Below are positions 7,810 to 16,482 of a stretch of 64,000 nt of DNA, in pieces (position 1 is the stretch's first letter; each line of letters opens with the position of its first letter). The stretch is taken from the NCBI GenBank assembly GCA_002382975.1, contig DFTB01000011.1:1-64000 (forward strand). Reading direction: 5' to 3'. The notes beneath the pieces are model-generated. The model saw nothing but the letters and a program-made list of their open reading frames with translations, did no database searches and was not told the DNA's origin. Position numbers and translations under genes: made by a program. The stretch comes from Fibrobacter sp. UBA4223. GTDB taxonomy: Bacteria > Fibrobacterota > Fibrobacteria > Fibrobacterales > Fibrobacteraceae.

Positions 7810-7916
7810 CGGGGTTTTAGGGGTGTCCCCTAGGAGAGGGGGTAGCGGCCCTTCGGCAGGCTCAGGGACCTTTGTCACGGAGCCAACGAAGGAGAGCGAG
7901 GGGGAGGCTTCCCCCT
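7810..7916 (+). repeat. Dispersed GC-rich intergenic element, copy 1
   Basis: Starts GGGGTTTTAGGGGTGTCCCCTA and ends in the hairpin GGGGGA-GGCT-TCCCCC (7900-7915). Related copies lie at 15287-15368 (opposite orientation) and 61085-61150. Its end abuts the stop codon of the Crp/Fnr-type gene, where the hairpin could help end transcription. Confidence 0.7.
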
Positions 7917-8627
7917 TTATCCCTTGGCGGCTTTTTCCTGTAGCGACTCCTCGTCAAAGATTACGATGTCCTTGCCGGTGATGGCGATGGCGCCGGCTTT
8001 CACCAGGATGGAACTGATGCGGCTCACGGTTTCGCGGGTGGTGCCGGACATGTCCGCCAGCTGCTGCTGGGTGGGACGGTTGTGGATGACGGTGACCATC
8101 TTGCCGTTGTCGGTGTGGATGCGCACGCCGCGTTCTTCCATGAGGTTCAGGAGGGTGCCGGCCACGCGGCCGCTGACCGACATGGTGGAGAGGGAGCCGA
8201 TTTGCTTGTTGGCCTTGCGGAGCCGCTTGCTCATTTCGGAGAGGAGCGACATGGCGAGTTCGGGGTATTGCTTGATGAGCGAGAGGAAGGCGTCGCGGTA
8301 GATGATCATCAGCTGGGAGTCGCTGACGGTGCGGACCGAGGCGGAGCGGGGCTCGCCGTCGATGAGGGACATTTCGCCGAAGAAGTCGCCGCGCTCGAGG
8401 AAGCTGAGGATGGTTTCGCGGCCGTCCACGCCGGTCATGTACACTTGGACGGAGCCCGAGGCGATGAGGTAGAGCGCCTGGACGGAGTCGTCGCCTTCCA
8501 GCACTACGGTTTCGTCGCGGTTGAAGTTCTGCACCTCAACCAGGTCGCCCAGGAGTCTCAGCTGGTCGTCGGACAGTTCCGAGAACAGTTCTACGCCTTT
8601 CAGCAGTTCCAATACAGATGCGTCCAT
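7917..8627 (-). CDS. Crp/Fnr-family transcriptional regulator
   Basis: 236 residues. Cyclic-nucleotide-binding beta-barrel at about 12-125 (GSVQVYMTG, GDFFGEMSLIDGEPRSASVR, the phosphate-binding-cassette region) and a Crp-type helix-turn-helix at about 175-225 (TQQQLADMSGTTRETVSRISSIL). The RSAS segment is typical of cAMP-type pockets but ligand is unproven. It lies 42 bp downstream of purA on the same strand and may be cotranscribed. No Cys cluster of an Fnr iron-sulfur sensor is present. Confidence 0.92.
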   Translation of the reverse strand: MDASVLELLKGVELFSELSDDQLRLLGDLVEVQNFNRDETVVLEGDDSVQALYLIASGSVQVYMTGVDGRETILSFLERGDFFGEMSLIDGEPRSASVRTVSDSQLMIIYRDAFLSLIKQYPELAMSLLSEMSKRLRKANKQIGSLSTMSVSGRVAGTLLNLMEERGVRIHTDNGKMVTVIHNRPTQQQLADMSGTTRETVSRISSILVKAGAIAITGKDIVIFDEESLQEKAAKG

Positions 8628-8669
8628 GTTTTCCTCTCTTCTTTTGGCCGCGCCGGGGCGGCGGTGGCT

Positions 8670-9953
8670 TTAGTCCAAATCCACGATGATGCTCTGGTCG
8701 CGCTTGGCGCCGATGGAGATCATGCCGATTTTCACGCCCACCAGTTCCGCCATGCGGTTCAGGTACTTGCGGGCATTTTCCGGCAGGTCTTCGAGCTTGC
8801 GGCACTTGGTGGTGTCGCATTTCCAGCCGGGCATTTCTTCGTAGACCGGCACGCAGCGGCCCACCTTGGAAAGCTGGTTCGGGAAGTTTTCAATCTTTTC
8901 GCCGTCGCATTCGTAGTGGGTGCAAATCTTGATGGTGTCGAAGGTGTCCAGCACGTCGAGCTTGGTGATGGCGAGGTGCGTGAGGCCGTTCACCACGGCA
9001 GCCTTGCGGACCACCGGAGCGTCGAACCAACCGCAGCGGCGGTTGCGGCCCGTGGTGGCGCCGTATTCGTTGCCGATCTTGCGGAGGGTGTCGCCGGTTT
9101 CGTCCAGAAGTTCTGTCGGGAAGGGGCCGTTGCCTACGCGGGTGGTGTAGGCCTTTACCACGCCAACGACCTGGTCGATGGCCGTGGGACCGATGCCTGC
9201 GCCGCAGCTTGCGTAACCTGCAACCGTGTTGCTGGAAGTCACGAACGGATAAGTACCCTGGTCCACGTCGAGGATGGTGCCCTGGGCGCCTTCGAACACC
9301 AGGCGCTTGCCGGCCTTGACGGCGGCATAGAGCATGGCGCTCACATCCCGCACAAACGGCTTGATCTTCTGGCCCAGTTCCAGGTAGTCCTTGATGACCT
9401 GTTCGGGGTCGATTTCGGGCACGTCGTACATCACCTTGAATTCTTCGTTGTGGACCTTGGCCATGGCTTCGACGCGGGGGCGCAGTTCGCGTTCGTCCAT
9501 CAGGTCGCCCACGCGGACGCCGATGCGGTTCACCTTGTCGCTGTAGCAGGGGCCGATGCCGCGGCCCGTGGTGCCGATGGCGGCCTTGCCGGCCTTCTTT
9601 TCTTTGGCCTTGTCGAGAGCGGAGTGGTACGGCAGCACCACGTGGGCGTTATCGGCAATGAACAGACGGCCTTCGGGGTTGATACCCTTGGTGTGCAGGT
9701 CGGCGATTTCGGCCAGGGTCTGCACCGGGTCCAGCACCACGCCGTTGCCGATGACGCAAATCTTGTCGTCGTGCATAATGCCGGAGGGAATCAGGTGGAA
9801 CACGAACTTCTTGTCGCCCACTTCGACGGTGTGGCCAGCGTTTGCGCCGCCCTGGAAACGCACGATGTAGTCTGCGTCCAGCGTCAGAAAATCAACTACC
9901 TTGGCCTTGCCTTCGTCACCCCACTGGGAACCGATTACAACACGATTTGCCAT
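8670..9953 (-). CDS. purA: Adenylosuccinate synthetase
   Basis: 427 residues, the usual length. The enzyme joins IMP and aspartate with GTP to make adenylosuccinate, the first committed step to AMP. Visible motifs: GSQWGDEGKAK (P-loop-like, here Ala where many homologues have Gly), NAGHTV, GTTGRGIGP, FEGAQGTILDVDQGTYPFVTSSN, and the C-terminal KLDVLDTF. It is transcribed away from the repeat array at 10239-10583. Identity is certain. Confidence 0.98.
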   Translation of the reverse strand: MANRVVIGSQWGDEGKAKVVDFLTLDADYIVRFQGGANAGHTVEVGDKKFVFHLIPSGIMHDDKICVIGNGVVLDPVQTLAEIADLHTKGINPEGRLFIADNAHVVLPYHSALDKAKEKKAGKAAIGTTGRGIGPCYSDKVNRIGVRVGDLMDERELRPRVEAMAKVHNEEFKVMYDVPEIDPEQVIKDYLELGQKIKPFVRDVSAMLYAAVKAGKRLVFEGAQGTILDVDQGTYPFVTSSNTVAGYASCGAGIGPTAIDQVVGVVKAYTTRVGNGPFPTELLDETGDTLRKIGNEYGATTGRNRRCGWFDAPVVRKAAVVNGLTHLAITKLDVLDTFDTIKICTHYECDGEKIENFPNQLSKVGRCVPVYEEMPGWKCDTTKCRKLEDLPENARKYLNRMAELVGVKIGMISIGAKRDQSIIVDLD

Positions 9954-10238
9954 ATATCCTTCATTCTGTTGGCGGCCCGGCGGCGCAAATCTCCAAAAGG
10001 AGCAGTCCCGCGGGTCGATTGCTTGTTAAACAACGAAATTCAAGCGCAGAGGCCTTCCCTGCGCCCTTTTTCGCCTAAAAGATAAAAAAGTGGGCGGGGC
10101 GCAGGACCGGAAGGGCTCGGGCGGTGCGACGAAAACGGCTAGAAAACGCTCCGGCGAGGGCGCAGGGAGCTGAAGGCGTGCCGCAGAAAGAGAGGGAGGC
10201 CGGCTTTTTGTGCGATTAACTGTTTTTTTCTAACGGCG
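9954..10238. other. Non-coding upstream region of purA
   Basis: No plausible gene on either strand. It must contain the purA promoter on the minus strand, but I cannot pick one confidently. Together with the adjacent repeat array it makes a 773-bp non-coding stretch. Confidence 0.6.
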
Positions 10239-10583
10239 ACCTATAAACAGCCCGCAAATGGGCGGCTTATAGGTACGCCGCAAACTCATTTTTCAAAATG
10301 GACCTATAAGCAGCCCAACAGCATGATTTTTATAGGTACACATCAGGACATTTTTCCACAAGCGTACCTATAAAACACTCCCCACAACCGTTTTTATAGG
10401 TACATTTTCCGAAATTATAAACAAACTAACCGCAAATCCACTGTTTTTCGGGCAAAAGCGACCTATAAATCAACCCCAAAACAAGCGCTTATCGGTACAA
10501 ACCACCCCAAAGCAAAAATTCTTCTCCCCGTCGGACAAAAAACGTACCTATAAAGCACTGCATTTGCGCAGTTTTATAGGTAC
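10239..10583. repeat. Array of five ACCTATAA-N20-TTATAGGTAC hairpin units
   Basis: Units at 10239-10276, 10302-10339, 10366-10403, 10461-10498 and 10546-10583. Each is exactly 38 bp: 8-bp inverted arms around a 20-bp centre that differs in every unit. Unit 4 has one change (TTATCGGTAC). Units 3 and 5 have longer arms (GTACCTATAAA). Gaps between units are 25, 26, 57 and 47 bp. It lies between divergent purA and the PD-(D/E)XK-like gene. Confidence 0.97.
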
Positions 10584-10696
10584 ACCCACCCAAAAACAAC
10601 ATAAGCAGCACTCAAAAAAGCAGAAAAAACTGTCAACAGTTGTTTGCAAAATGAACGCAATTGACTAAAAAACTTTCCTTTTCAAGTTTTCGTTTG

Positions 10697-10702
10697 TATA
10701 TT
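10697..10702 (+). promoter_or_regulatory. -10 element TATATT for the gene at 10727
   Basis: TATATT is 24 bp before the ATG, leaving room for the GAGAGGAG ribosome-binding site (10716-10723). No clear -35 hexamer at 16-18 bp. An AACTGT-CA-ACAGTT inverted repeat is at 10629-10642. Confidence 0.5.
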
Positions 10703-10726
10703 GCCCTCACTAAACGAGAGGAGCAC

Positions 10727-11548
10727 ATGCAAAAAACGCAAACGTCACACAATACTTTCACCGACCCGCTGATAGGCGAACTCCAAAAGAGAAAATCGCA
10801 GTTACAGGCGTTACTTTCTCACATCCCGAATTCTAAACCCACCAATGGGAATCTGCGCATCGACAAGTGCAGGCAATCCTACCAATACTACGTCGTCACC
10901 GAGAAGGGCGACACGAAGGGCACATACCTTCGGCGAAAGGACCTTCGCAGGGCTAAAGCCCTTGCCCAGCGGGACTACAACAATGCGGCGGCGGCCGTCA
11001 TCGAAAACCAGCTCGCGACCATCGACACCTTTCTCGAAGCATTCCACCCGGAAGCCCTTGACCAAGCCTTCGCCAGCCTGCACCCGGGCCGCCGCGCCCT
11101 TGTTGCGCCCGTGCGCGAACCCGACGGCGATTTTGTTGCCGCATGGCAACACACTCCCTACACGGGCAAGCCCTTCGAAATCAACGCCCCCGAATTCTAC
11201 ACGGGCACGGGCGTGCGCGTCCGCTCGAAATCCGAAGTCATCATCGCGGACGCGCTTAGTCGCGCGGGCATTCCTTACCGTTACGAATACCCCACAAGCG
11301 TCAAAGGCTGGGGCACCCTCTACCCGGACTTCACCTGCCTACGCCCCAGCACCCGCGACGAAATCATCTGGGAACATTTCGGCCTTATGGGCGATTCCGA
11401 CTACGCTGAAAACGCCATCCAGAAAATCGCCCACTACGTCGCCAGCGGTTACACCCTCGGCAAGAACTTCGTCGCCACCTTCGAAAGCGGCAACACCCCG
11501 CTCTCCCTCAAGCAAGTGGAAAGCTACATCAAGTCGCTGCTAACGTAG
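10727..11548 (+). CDS. PD-(D/E)XK-like nuclease-fold protein
   Basis: 273 residues from the ATG at 10727, chosen for the GAGAGGAG just upstream. The N-terminal half is helical and Lys/Arg-rich. The C-terminal half has VRSKSEVIIADAL, IPYRYEYP, LYPDFTCL and EIIWEHFGLM, a pattern seen in a widespread uncharacterised family of the PD-(D/E)XK type: E of SKSE, D of YPDF, and E of IWEH as likely active-site residues. No partner gene is obvious. The upstream five-unit repeat array is a possible target or control region. Function is otherwise unknown. Confidence 0.7.
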   Translation: MQKTQTSHNTFTDPLIGELQKRKSQLQALLSHIPNSKPTNGNLRIDKCRQSYQYYVVTEKGDTKGTYLRRKDLRRAKALAQRDYNNAAAAVIENQLATIDTFLEAFHPEALDQAFASLHPGRRALVAPVREPDGDFVAAWQHTPYTGKPFEINAPEFYTGTGVRVRSKSEVIIADALSRAGIPYRYEYPTSVKGWGTLYPDFTCLRPSTRDEIIWEHFGLMGDSDYAENAIQKIAHYVASGYTLGKNFVATFESGNTPLSLKQVESYIKSLLT

Positions 11549-11549
11549 A

Positions 11550-11617
11550 GACCCAAACGGCATCCGACCTATCGCCAACATGAAGGCATTGACCTTCGTC
11601 AAGCCTGCTATCAAAAA
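11550..11617 (+). pseudogene. Fragment of the 5' end of the CatB-like gene
   Basis: These 68 bases match 13199-13266 with about eight differences and still read DPNGIRPIANMKALTFVKPAIKK against DPSVIQPIANVEALTFVKPAIKK. Most of the gene is missing. It begins right after the stop of the PD-(D/E)XK-like gene. Confidence 0.9.
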
Positions 11618-11756
11618 AATAATGGCATGAAATTTGCGCTGACACGTCCATGATATTTTGCGCAGCCATATTTGCGACATTTTGCGCGGCATCATCTACG
11701 GTATCTTACGCCGCCCCATCCAAGGCATCATCACGCTCCCGCTAAAACACCGCAAG

Positions 11757-13052
11757 CTAATCGTCGGCGCGTTCTAACCCACGCAGGCTTTCGTCTATAA
11801 AGTTGAACGTCTTTGCGTAGGCTTCGTCGCGTACATCCTTGCGGGAAAGGAACAGGTCGTGCAAGCCGCCCGCCACCGTTTCCGTCGTTACCTTCGTCCC
11901 GACTTTCGGCGCCCACATCTCTATATGCTCCACATCCAGCACGCCATCGCAATGCATTTGGTTCTCTGACCATTCATCGTCATCATCGCTACAGTCCCCA
12001 TGCAACACAAGCACCGGTGAATTTATATGAAAACCCTTGTGCAATTCCAGCTGGGCCCTATGAACCCCGCGTATCCACCCCAAGAACTGCTCCGGGCGTT
12101 CTTCGCTTTTCCACTCCGTATTGTATTGCCACTCGCCATAACGCTCCCTGTTGATCGCGTAGGCGTAATTCGGATTTCCGCTGGACCCAATCGAAAAGTC
12201 GGGCAGGTACATGGCCAGCTCCGAAATGACCGGAATCGCGACATTGCGCACAAGCCAGTTGAAATTGAAATCAAAGAAAGGACTGTTCAAGACAAGAGCC
12301 GCAAACTTTTCGGCTGGACGGGACTCCACATAAAACGACACCAGCAAGCCGCCCTGGGAATGCCCTATCAAGACCAGCGGCAGCGAATGCGCACGCCCTG
12401 TACGCTCCTTCGTAATCACCCGCGCAAGCTCCACCGCAAAATCCAGCTCCGGAAAAAACTCCCGCATGTTCCGCAGGTCACCCCGACGGTCCCCAGGCGC
12501 AAAGGAACGCCCGCAATAATGCAGGTCTATCGCAAAAAAGGCATAGCCAGCCGAATCCGCCTTTTGAGCCATTTCCTTCTGGAAATAATAATCGTTGTAA
12601 CCGTGCACATACAAGATTATCCCCCGCGCGGGCTTGGCACCGGCTGCAACCTGCACGGGCTTGGCACCGGCTGCATTTTGCGCAGACTTGGCACCGGCAC
12701 CCTCCTCGACATCGGTCGTCGCGGAGCCACTCCCGACGCCGCCATTTCCCGCGGAATCAGCCTCAACGGAATCAACCGCCACCGAACTCCCGAAAGGAAA
12801 TTCCACCAGAGTCGAACGGAATTCCTTTCCGCCCACATTTGTGCGCATCCCATACTGACGGAAAGGCGCACCCAACGCCACGTCGTCAACACCGTCCGCA
12901 TAAGCCTGCCACACGTCATGAGCGCTCACCGGAACCTTGACGCCGGAATCAAGTGTGCGCTCCTCTTTCAAAACCCCGTTGGCAAACCCGATGTGGAGCA
13001 AAACGGCCACCACAAAAATCAGGCCGAGAGCGACAAGTCTAAATTTTTTCAC
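11757..13052 (-). CDS. Membrane-anchored alpha/beta hydrolase
   Basis: 431 residues from a GTG at 13052 that has GCAGGG about 7 nt upstream; an in-frame ATG at 13088 is the alternative. A single N-terminal membrane helix (LVALGLIFVVAVLLHIGF) is followed by a linker with three degenerate AGAKP units, then the hydrolase: YVHGYNDYY (oxyanion region), IGHSQGG (nucleophile Ser), a late Asp in VLHGDCSDDDDEW and His in AGGLHDL. This is the monoacylglycerol-lipase/lysophospholipase-like group. Substrate unknown. It is flanked by two partial copies of the CatB-like 5' end. Confidence 0.85.
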   Translation of the reverse strand: MKKFRLVALGLIFVVAVLLHIGFANGVLKEERTLDSGVKVPVSAHDVWQAYADGVDDVALGAPFRQYGMRTNVGGKEFRSTLVEFPFGSSVAVDSVEADSAGNGGVGSGSATTDVEEGAGAKSAQNAAGAKPVQVAAGAKPARGIILYVHGYNDYYFQKEMAQKADSAGYAFFAIDLHYCGRSFAPGDRRGDLRNMREFFPELDFAVELARVITKERTGRAHSLPLVLIGHSQGGLLVSFYVESRPAEKFAALVLNSPFFDFNFNWLVRNVAIPVISELAMYLPDFSIGSSGNPNYAYAINRERYGEWQYNTEWKSEERPEQFLGWIRGVHRAQLELHKGFHINSPVLVLHGDCSDDDDEWSENQMHCDGVLDVEHIEMWAPKVGTKVTTETVAGGLHDLFLSRKDVRDEAYAKTFNFIDESLRGLERADD

Positions 13053-13168
13053 AAGAACACCCTGCAAGTGCAAAAACACTCCATCCATGCCGTAAATGAT
13101 AGCAAGTTTTTCCCAAAATCTGCACACGATAAAAATATAGCCTACGGATAGAAATCCGCAAATTAATC

Positions 13169-13174
13169 TATATT
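13169..13174 (+). promoter_or_regulatory. -10 element TATATT directly before a start codon
   Basis: TATATT ends 6 nt before the ATG at 13181, so the transcript would start at or next to the start codon (leaderless). Confidence 0.5.
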
Positions 13175-13180
13175 CCTTCC

Positions 13181-13819
13181 ATGCCAGCAAAGACTCCCGA
13201 CCCAAGCGTCATCCAGCCTATCGCCAACGTGGAGGCATTGACCTTCGTCAAGCCCGCCATCAAAAAACCAAACATCATTGTGGGCGATTTCACCTATATT
13301 GCCGACAAGGATTTTGAGCGGCACGTCACCCACCACTACGACTTTATCGGGGACAAGCTCATCATCGGCAAGTTCTGCCAGATTGCCGCCGGCATTGAAT
13401 TCGTGATGAACGGGGCGAACCACCAGATGAACGCGGCCACCACTTACCCGTTCTATATCTTCGGCACATGGGAGCAGCCCGCCCCGGCCCAGAGCGACCT
13501 TCCGCTCAAGGGCGATACCGTCATCGGTAACGACGTATGGATCGGGCAGAATGTGACGATTCTCCCAGGCGTTCACATCGGCGACGGCGCCATCATCGGA
13601 GCAAATTCTGTCGTAGCAAGCGACGTCGCGCCCTATACCATCGTGGCAGGGAACCCCGCCAAACTCATCCGCAAGCGATTCGACGACGAACTCACCACAC
13701 TGCTGCTCAAGTTCAAGTGGTGGGACAAGAGTATCGACGAAATCAACAGTCTCATTCCCATCCTCACCAGCGGCGACTTAAAAAAAGTGAAAGCCGAGAT
13801 CAAGGCCCGGCTTGTGTAA
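13181..13819 (+). CDS. CatB/Vat-type hexapeptide-repeat acetyltransferase
   Basis: 212 residues, the usual length for xenobiotic (type B chloramphenicol/streptogramin) acetyltransferases, which use acetyl-CoA on hydroxyl groups. Left-handed beta-helix repeats are evident (VGDFTYIADKDFE, IIGKFCQIAAGIEF, TVIGNDVWIGQNVTILPGVHIGDGAIIGANSVV), as are the NHQM segment with the catalytic-type His and GNPAKLI. The substrate may be a housekeeping one. A fragment of its 5' end is duplicated at 11550. Confidence 0.9.
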   Translation: MPAKTPDPSVIQPIANVEALTFVKPAIKKPNIIVGDFTYIADKDFERHVTHHYDFIGDKLIIGKFCQIAAGIEFVMNGANHQMNAATTYPFYIFGTWEQPAPAQSDLPLKGDTVIGNDVWIGQNVTILPGVHIGDGAIIGANSVVASDVAPYTIVAGNPAKLIRKRFDDELTTLLLKFKWWDKSIDEINSLIPILTSGDLKKVKAEIKARLV

Positions 13820-14092
13820 AAGGTGATCCCGCAACAAGTGCGGGATGACAATGCGGTTAGAGATTGCCGCGGCCTTCGGCCTCGCAATGACAATCGAGAA
13901 GCGACCCGCGACGTTCCCAGCCCACAGCCCTCGCGACGCTCGCGACCTGCGTTTAAACTTTTACGGCACTTCACGCGACCGCAACGCTCTACCGCAAATG
14001 ACATACCTCCGGTGTGAGCGTTGCTCTCGCTTCCACGACTCGTTAATACGAGTCGTTCCAGCTCACTGACACGACCGCAACGCTCCAGCTCA
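13820..14092. other. Non-coding gap with palindromic repeat
   Basis: Contains ATCCCGCA-ACAAG-TGCGGGAT at 13826-13846 (dispersed palindrome family, also a possible terminator for the CatB-like gene) and two partly repeated segments containing CGACCGCAACGCTC. No gene seen. Confidence 0.6.
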
Positions 14093-15076
14093 CTAAGGAA
14101 CCTCGACGCTATCCAGAATCTTCTGCACCACAGTCTCGGCGGAGACTTCTTCCGCTTCGGCCTCGTAGCTCAGGATAATGCGGTGGCGGAGCACTTCCAT
14201 GGCGACGGCCTTCACGTCTTCGGGCGTCACGTAGGCACGGCCCTGAATAAACGCATGAGCCTTCGATGCCTGGGCAAGGCCGATGGATGCACGCGGCGAG
14301 GCGCCCACTTCCACAAAGCCCACCAGGTCGCTACGCTTGATGCTGCCCGGATCGCGGGTCGCAAGCACCAGGTTCACGATGTATTCGCGCACGCGTTCGT
14401 CCACGTACACCTGCTTCACCAGCTGGCGGGCGGCGAGGATGTCTTCCTTCGTGGCAACGGCCTGCGGTTGACGGAGGCCCGCACCGGCAACGGCATCGAG
14501 AATCTTCATTTCGTCGGCCTTGTTCGGGTAGCTGACCTTCACCTTCAACAGGAAACGGTCCACCTGGGCTTCCGGCAGCGGATACGTACCTTCCTGCTCG
14601 ATGGGGTTCTGCGTAGCGAGCACCAGGAACGGCTCGTCCAGCTTGAACGTCTCGTCGCCGATAGTGATGTGGCGTTCCTGCATCGCTTCGAGAAGCGCGC
14701 TCTGCACCTTCGAGGGAGCACGGTTGATTTCATCGGCCAGCACCAGATTCGTAAACAGCGGGCCCTTGCGGGTCTCGAACTTCGCTTCCTTCGCGTTGTA
14801 AATCGTGGTACCCAGCAAGTCGGCCGGCAACAGGTCAGGCGTGAACTGGATACGCTTGAAATCCAGCGACACGGCATCGGCAAAAGCCTTCACCGCAGTC
14901 GTCTTGGCAAGGCCCGGCAAGCCTTCCAGCAGCACGTGACCGTCGGCCAAAATACCCGTCAAAATGCTTTCCACCAGAGCCTTCTGGCCAATCACCGTCC
15001 CTTCCACTTCACGCAGCAAGTTCATGCAGAATGCGCTCTGCTGGCGCACCTTTTCCGAAAGTTCCTGAATATCCAT
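14093..15076 (-). CDS. MoxR-family AAA+ ATPase
   Basis: 327 residues. AAA_3 domain: Walker A GLPGLAKTT (about 53-61), RIQFTPDLLPADLLG, Walker B LADEINRAP, sensor 1 ATQNPIEQEGTYPLPEAQ. MoxR proteins act as chaperone-like ATPases that mature metal- or VWA-domain proteins. The usual DUF58 and VWA partners are not adjacent; a BatD-like gene is further away at 25062. Confidence 0.95.
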   Translation of the reverse strand: MDIQELSEKVRQQSAFCMNLLREVEGTVIGQKALVESILTGILADGHVLLEGLPGLAKTTAVKAFADAVSLDFKRIQFTPDLLPADLLGTTIYNAKEAKFETRKGPLFTNLVLADEINRAPSKVQSALLEAMQERHITIGDETFKLDEPFLVLATQNPIEQEGTYPLPEAQVDRFLLKVKVSYPNKADEMKILDAVAGAGLRQPQAVATKEDILAARQLVKQVYVDERVREYIVNLVLATRDPGSIKRSDLVGFVEVGASPRASIGLAQASKAHAFIQGRAYVTPEDVKAVAMEVLRHRIILSYEAEAEEVSAETVVQKILDSVEVP

Positions 15077-15372
15077 GCGATTTTACCTCTATGTATATTT
15101 TACAAAATTTCAACGACCTCCGTTTTTCGAATATCATCGTTCGTCAGCAAGACGAGAGACGAGAGACGAGAGACGAGAGATTTTTCCGGATTTTAAGATA
15201 CAAAATTCCACGGAAAAAGGCAAATTAGTTATGAGTTTTGAGTTATGAGTCATGGGTAAGGACGCTGGCAAGACGAGTGATTTATAAAAGGGGGAAGAAT
15301 CCCCCTGGTTCGCACTCCGTTGCTCTCCACCCCCACGCCTAGGGGGCCACCCCCTAACACCCCCGCAATCAA
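15077..15372. repeat. Intergenic gap with tandem and dispersed repeats
   Basis: GACGAGA repeated four times (15151-15178), AGTTATGAGTTTTGAGTTATGAGT (split copies around 15227-15250), and at 15287-15368 a reverse-oriented copy of the GC-rich element seen at 7810 and 61085. No gene. Confidence 0.75.
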
Positions 15373-16293
15373 TCACTCTTCTGCACCATTCTGTCTTTTC
15401 TCGTATTCTTCCAAGGACTCCAAATCCCTTTCCTTTTGGCGTTCTTCCGCAGCCTTCATTTCGGTTTGCGTTTTTTCTTGTTTCTTTATTGAAAAAGCCA
15501 TAGACTCAAACGTACTTATAATACTTATCGTTACAGAAAACCTGTCCATTTTTGAGAATTTTTCGTACTTTTCAGGATAGTTGCTATATTTCCTGCGTTT
15601 ATATGTCAAGTCCCTTCCATAGCGGAATTCTACACCTATCCTTAGTGATTCATTCGGCATAAAGGAAGCATAACCACCACAACCAATCTCGTCATAAAAG
15701 ACAGGTGCCGACCTGCCCATTCCAATAACCATAGCCCCATACTGAGCCGTATTGGCTTCACGACCATTTCTAGACAAATGCTGAGTCAAGCCTATCCGGA
15801 AATTATCCCCTATAGGCAATTGCTCAATAAGTGATATACCGCCGCCCCATTGAAAATATTTGTGTTCCACTTTTTCCAATTGCCACAGCCATAAATTGCT
15901 CCAACCCATCACACCAAAATAATCCGAAACAAAACCTGCCTGCACGTAAGGCGTCAAAAAATCAAACCCCAATCCGTACTTGAAATACCCTTTATTTCTC
16001 TGAAGAGAGAACATGCCACCTATGGGCCATTCCTTGCTTTTATAGTACCATTCGTCATTCCAATCATCTGACCTTTCTACTTCCTTGATGCCGTCTGCAA
16101 CATAATCAACACCCATTTCATCATCGACAAGATCTCCAAAAAACGCCGAAGCAGAGGCCCCCATCACATAATCTCCATCGCTTTTTTCCATAAACGTAGC
16201 AGCAGATGGCGGATGTATAATGGCAACGCTGCACCCCGCCAAGAGCAAGGCACACACCATCAACACAATCCATAAAATTCCGCGAGCCATCAT
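15373..16293 (-). CDS. Hypothetical lipoprotein
   Basis: 306 residues; lipoprotein signal ALLLAGC (Cys about 21). The mature part has alternating aromatic strands (FKYGLGFDFLTPYVQAGF, FRIGLTQHLSR, LRIGVEFRYGRDL) as in small outer-membrane beta-barrels, and a charged helical tail (EKTQTEMKAAEERQKERDLESLEEYEKRQ, split by the eye into heptads). No family recognised. GATATT lies about 11 nt before the start codon. A second, similarly organised lipoprotein gene is upstream at 16483. Confidence 0.65.
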   Translation of the reverse strand: MMARGILWIVLMVCALLLAGCSVAIIHPPSAATFMEKSDGDYVMGASASAFFGDLVDDEMGVDYVADGIKEVERSDDWNDEWYYKSKEWPIGGMFSLQRNKGYFKYGLGFDFLTPYVQAGFVSDYFGVMGWSNLWLWQLEKVEHKYFQWGGGISLIEQLPIGDNFRIGLTQHLSRNGREANTAQYGAMVIGMGRSAPVFYDEIGCGGYASFMPNESLRIGVEFRYGRDLTYKRRKYSNYPEKYEKFSKMDRFSVTISIISTFESMAFSIKKQEKTQTEMKAAEERQKERDLESLEEYEKRQNGAEE

Positions 16294-16391
16294 CTACAAA
16301 ATAGAATATCTAGGCAAAACCTGGATTCATTCCATCCGCTCGTTTGCGGGCTTCGTCAAATAAAATAGACCACTTTGCTTCTAGGAAGGAG

Positions 16392-16412
16392 ATTCCGGGT
16401 CAAGCCCGGAAT
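16392..16412. repeat. Palindromic repeat ATTCCGGG-TCAAG-CCCGGAAT
   Basis: Perfect 8-bp arms; the same sequence occurs inside the coding region at 63472-63492. Confidence 0.9.
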
Positions 16413-16482
16413 GACAAGCGTAGCAGCGGACACGACAGGGTAAGAAAACAGATCATTTTCCCGGATACCGGAAAAAGATCAT

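Noticed and set aside
8082..10085. Long plus-strand reading frame opposite crp-like gene and purA
   Set aside because: His/Val/Ala-rich shadow of two certain genes on the other strand.
10239..10583. CRISPR array
   Set aside because: The repeated arms are inverted, not direct, around 20-bp centres, gaps between units vary, and no cas genes are present.
13053..13205. Hydrolase start at 13205
   Set aside because: It would overlap the divergent CatB-like gene and its promoter, and has no ribosome-binding site.
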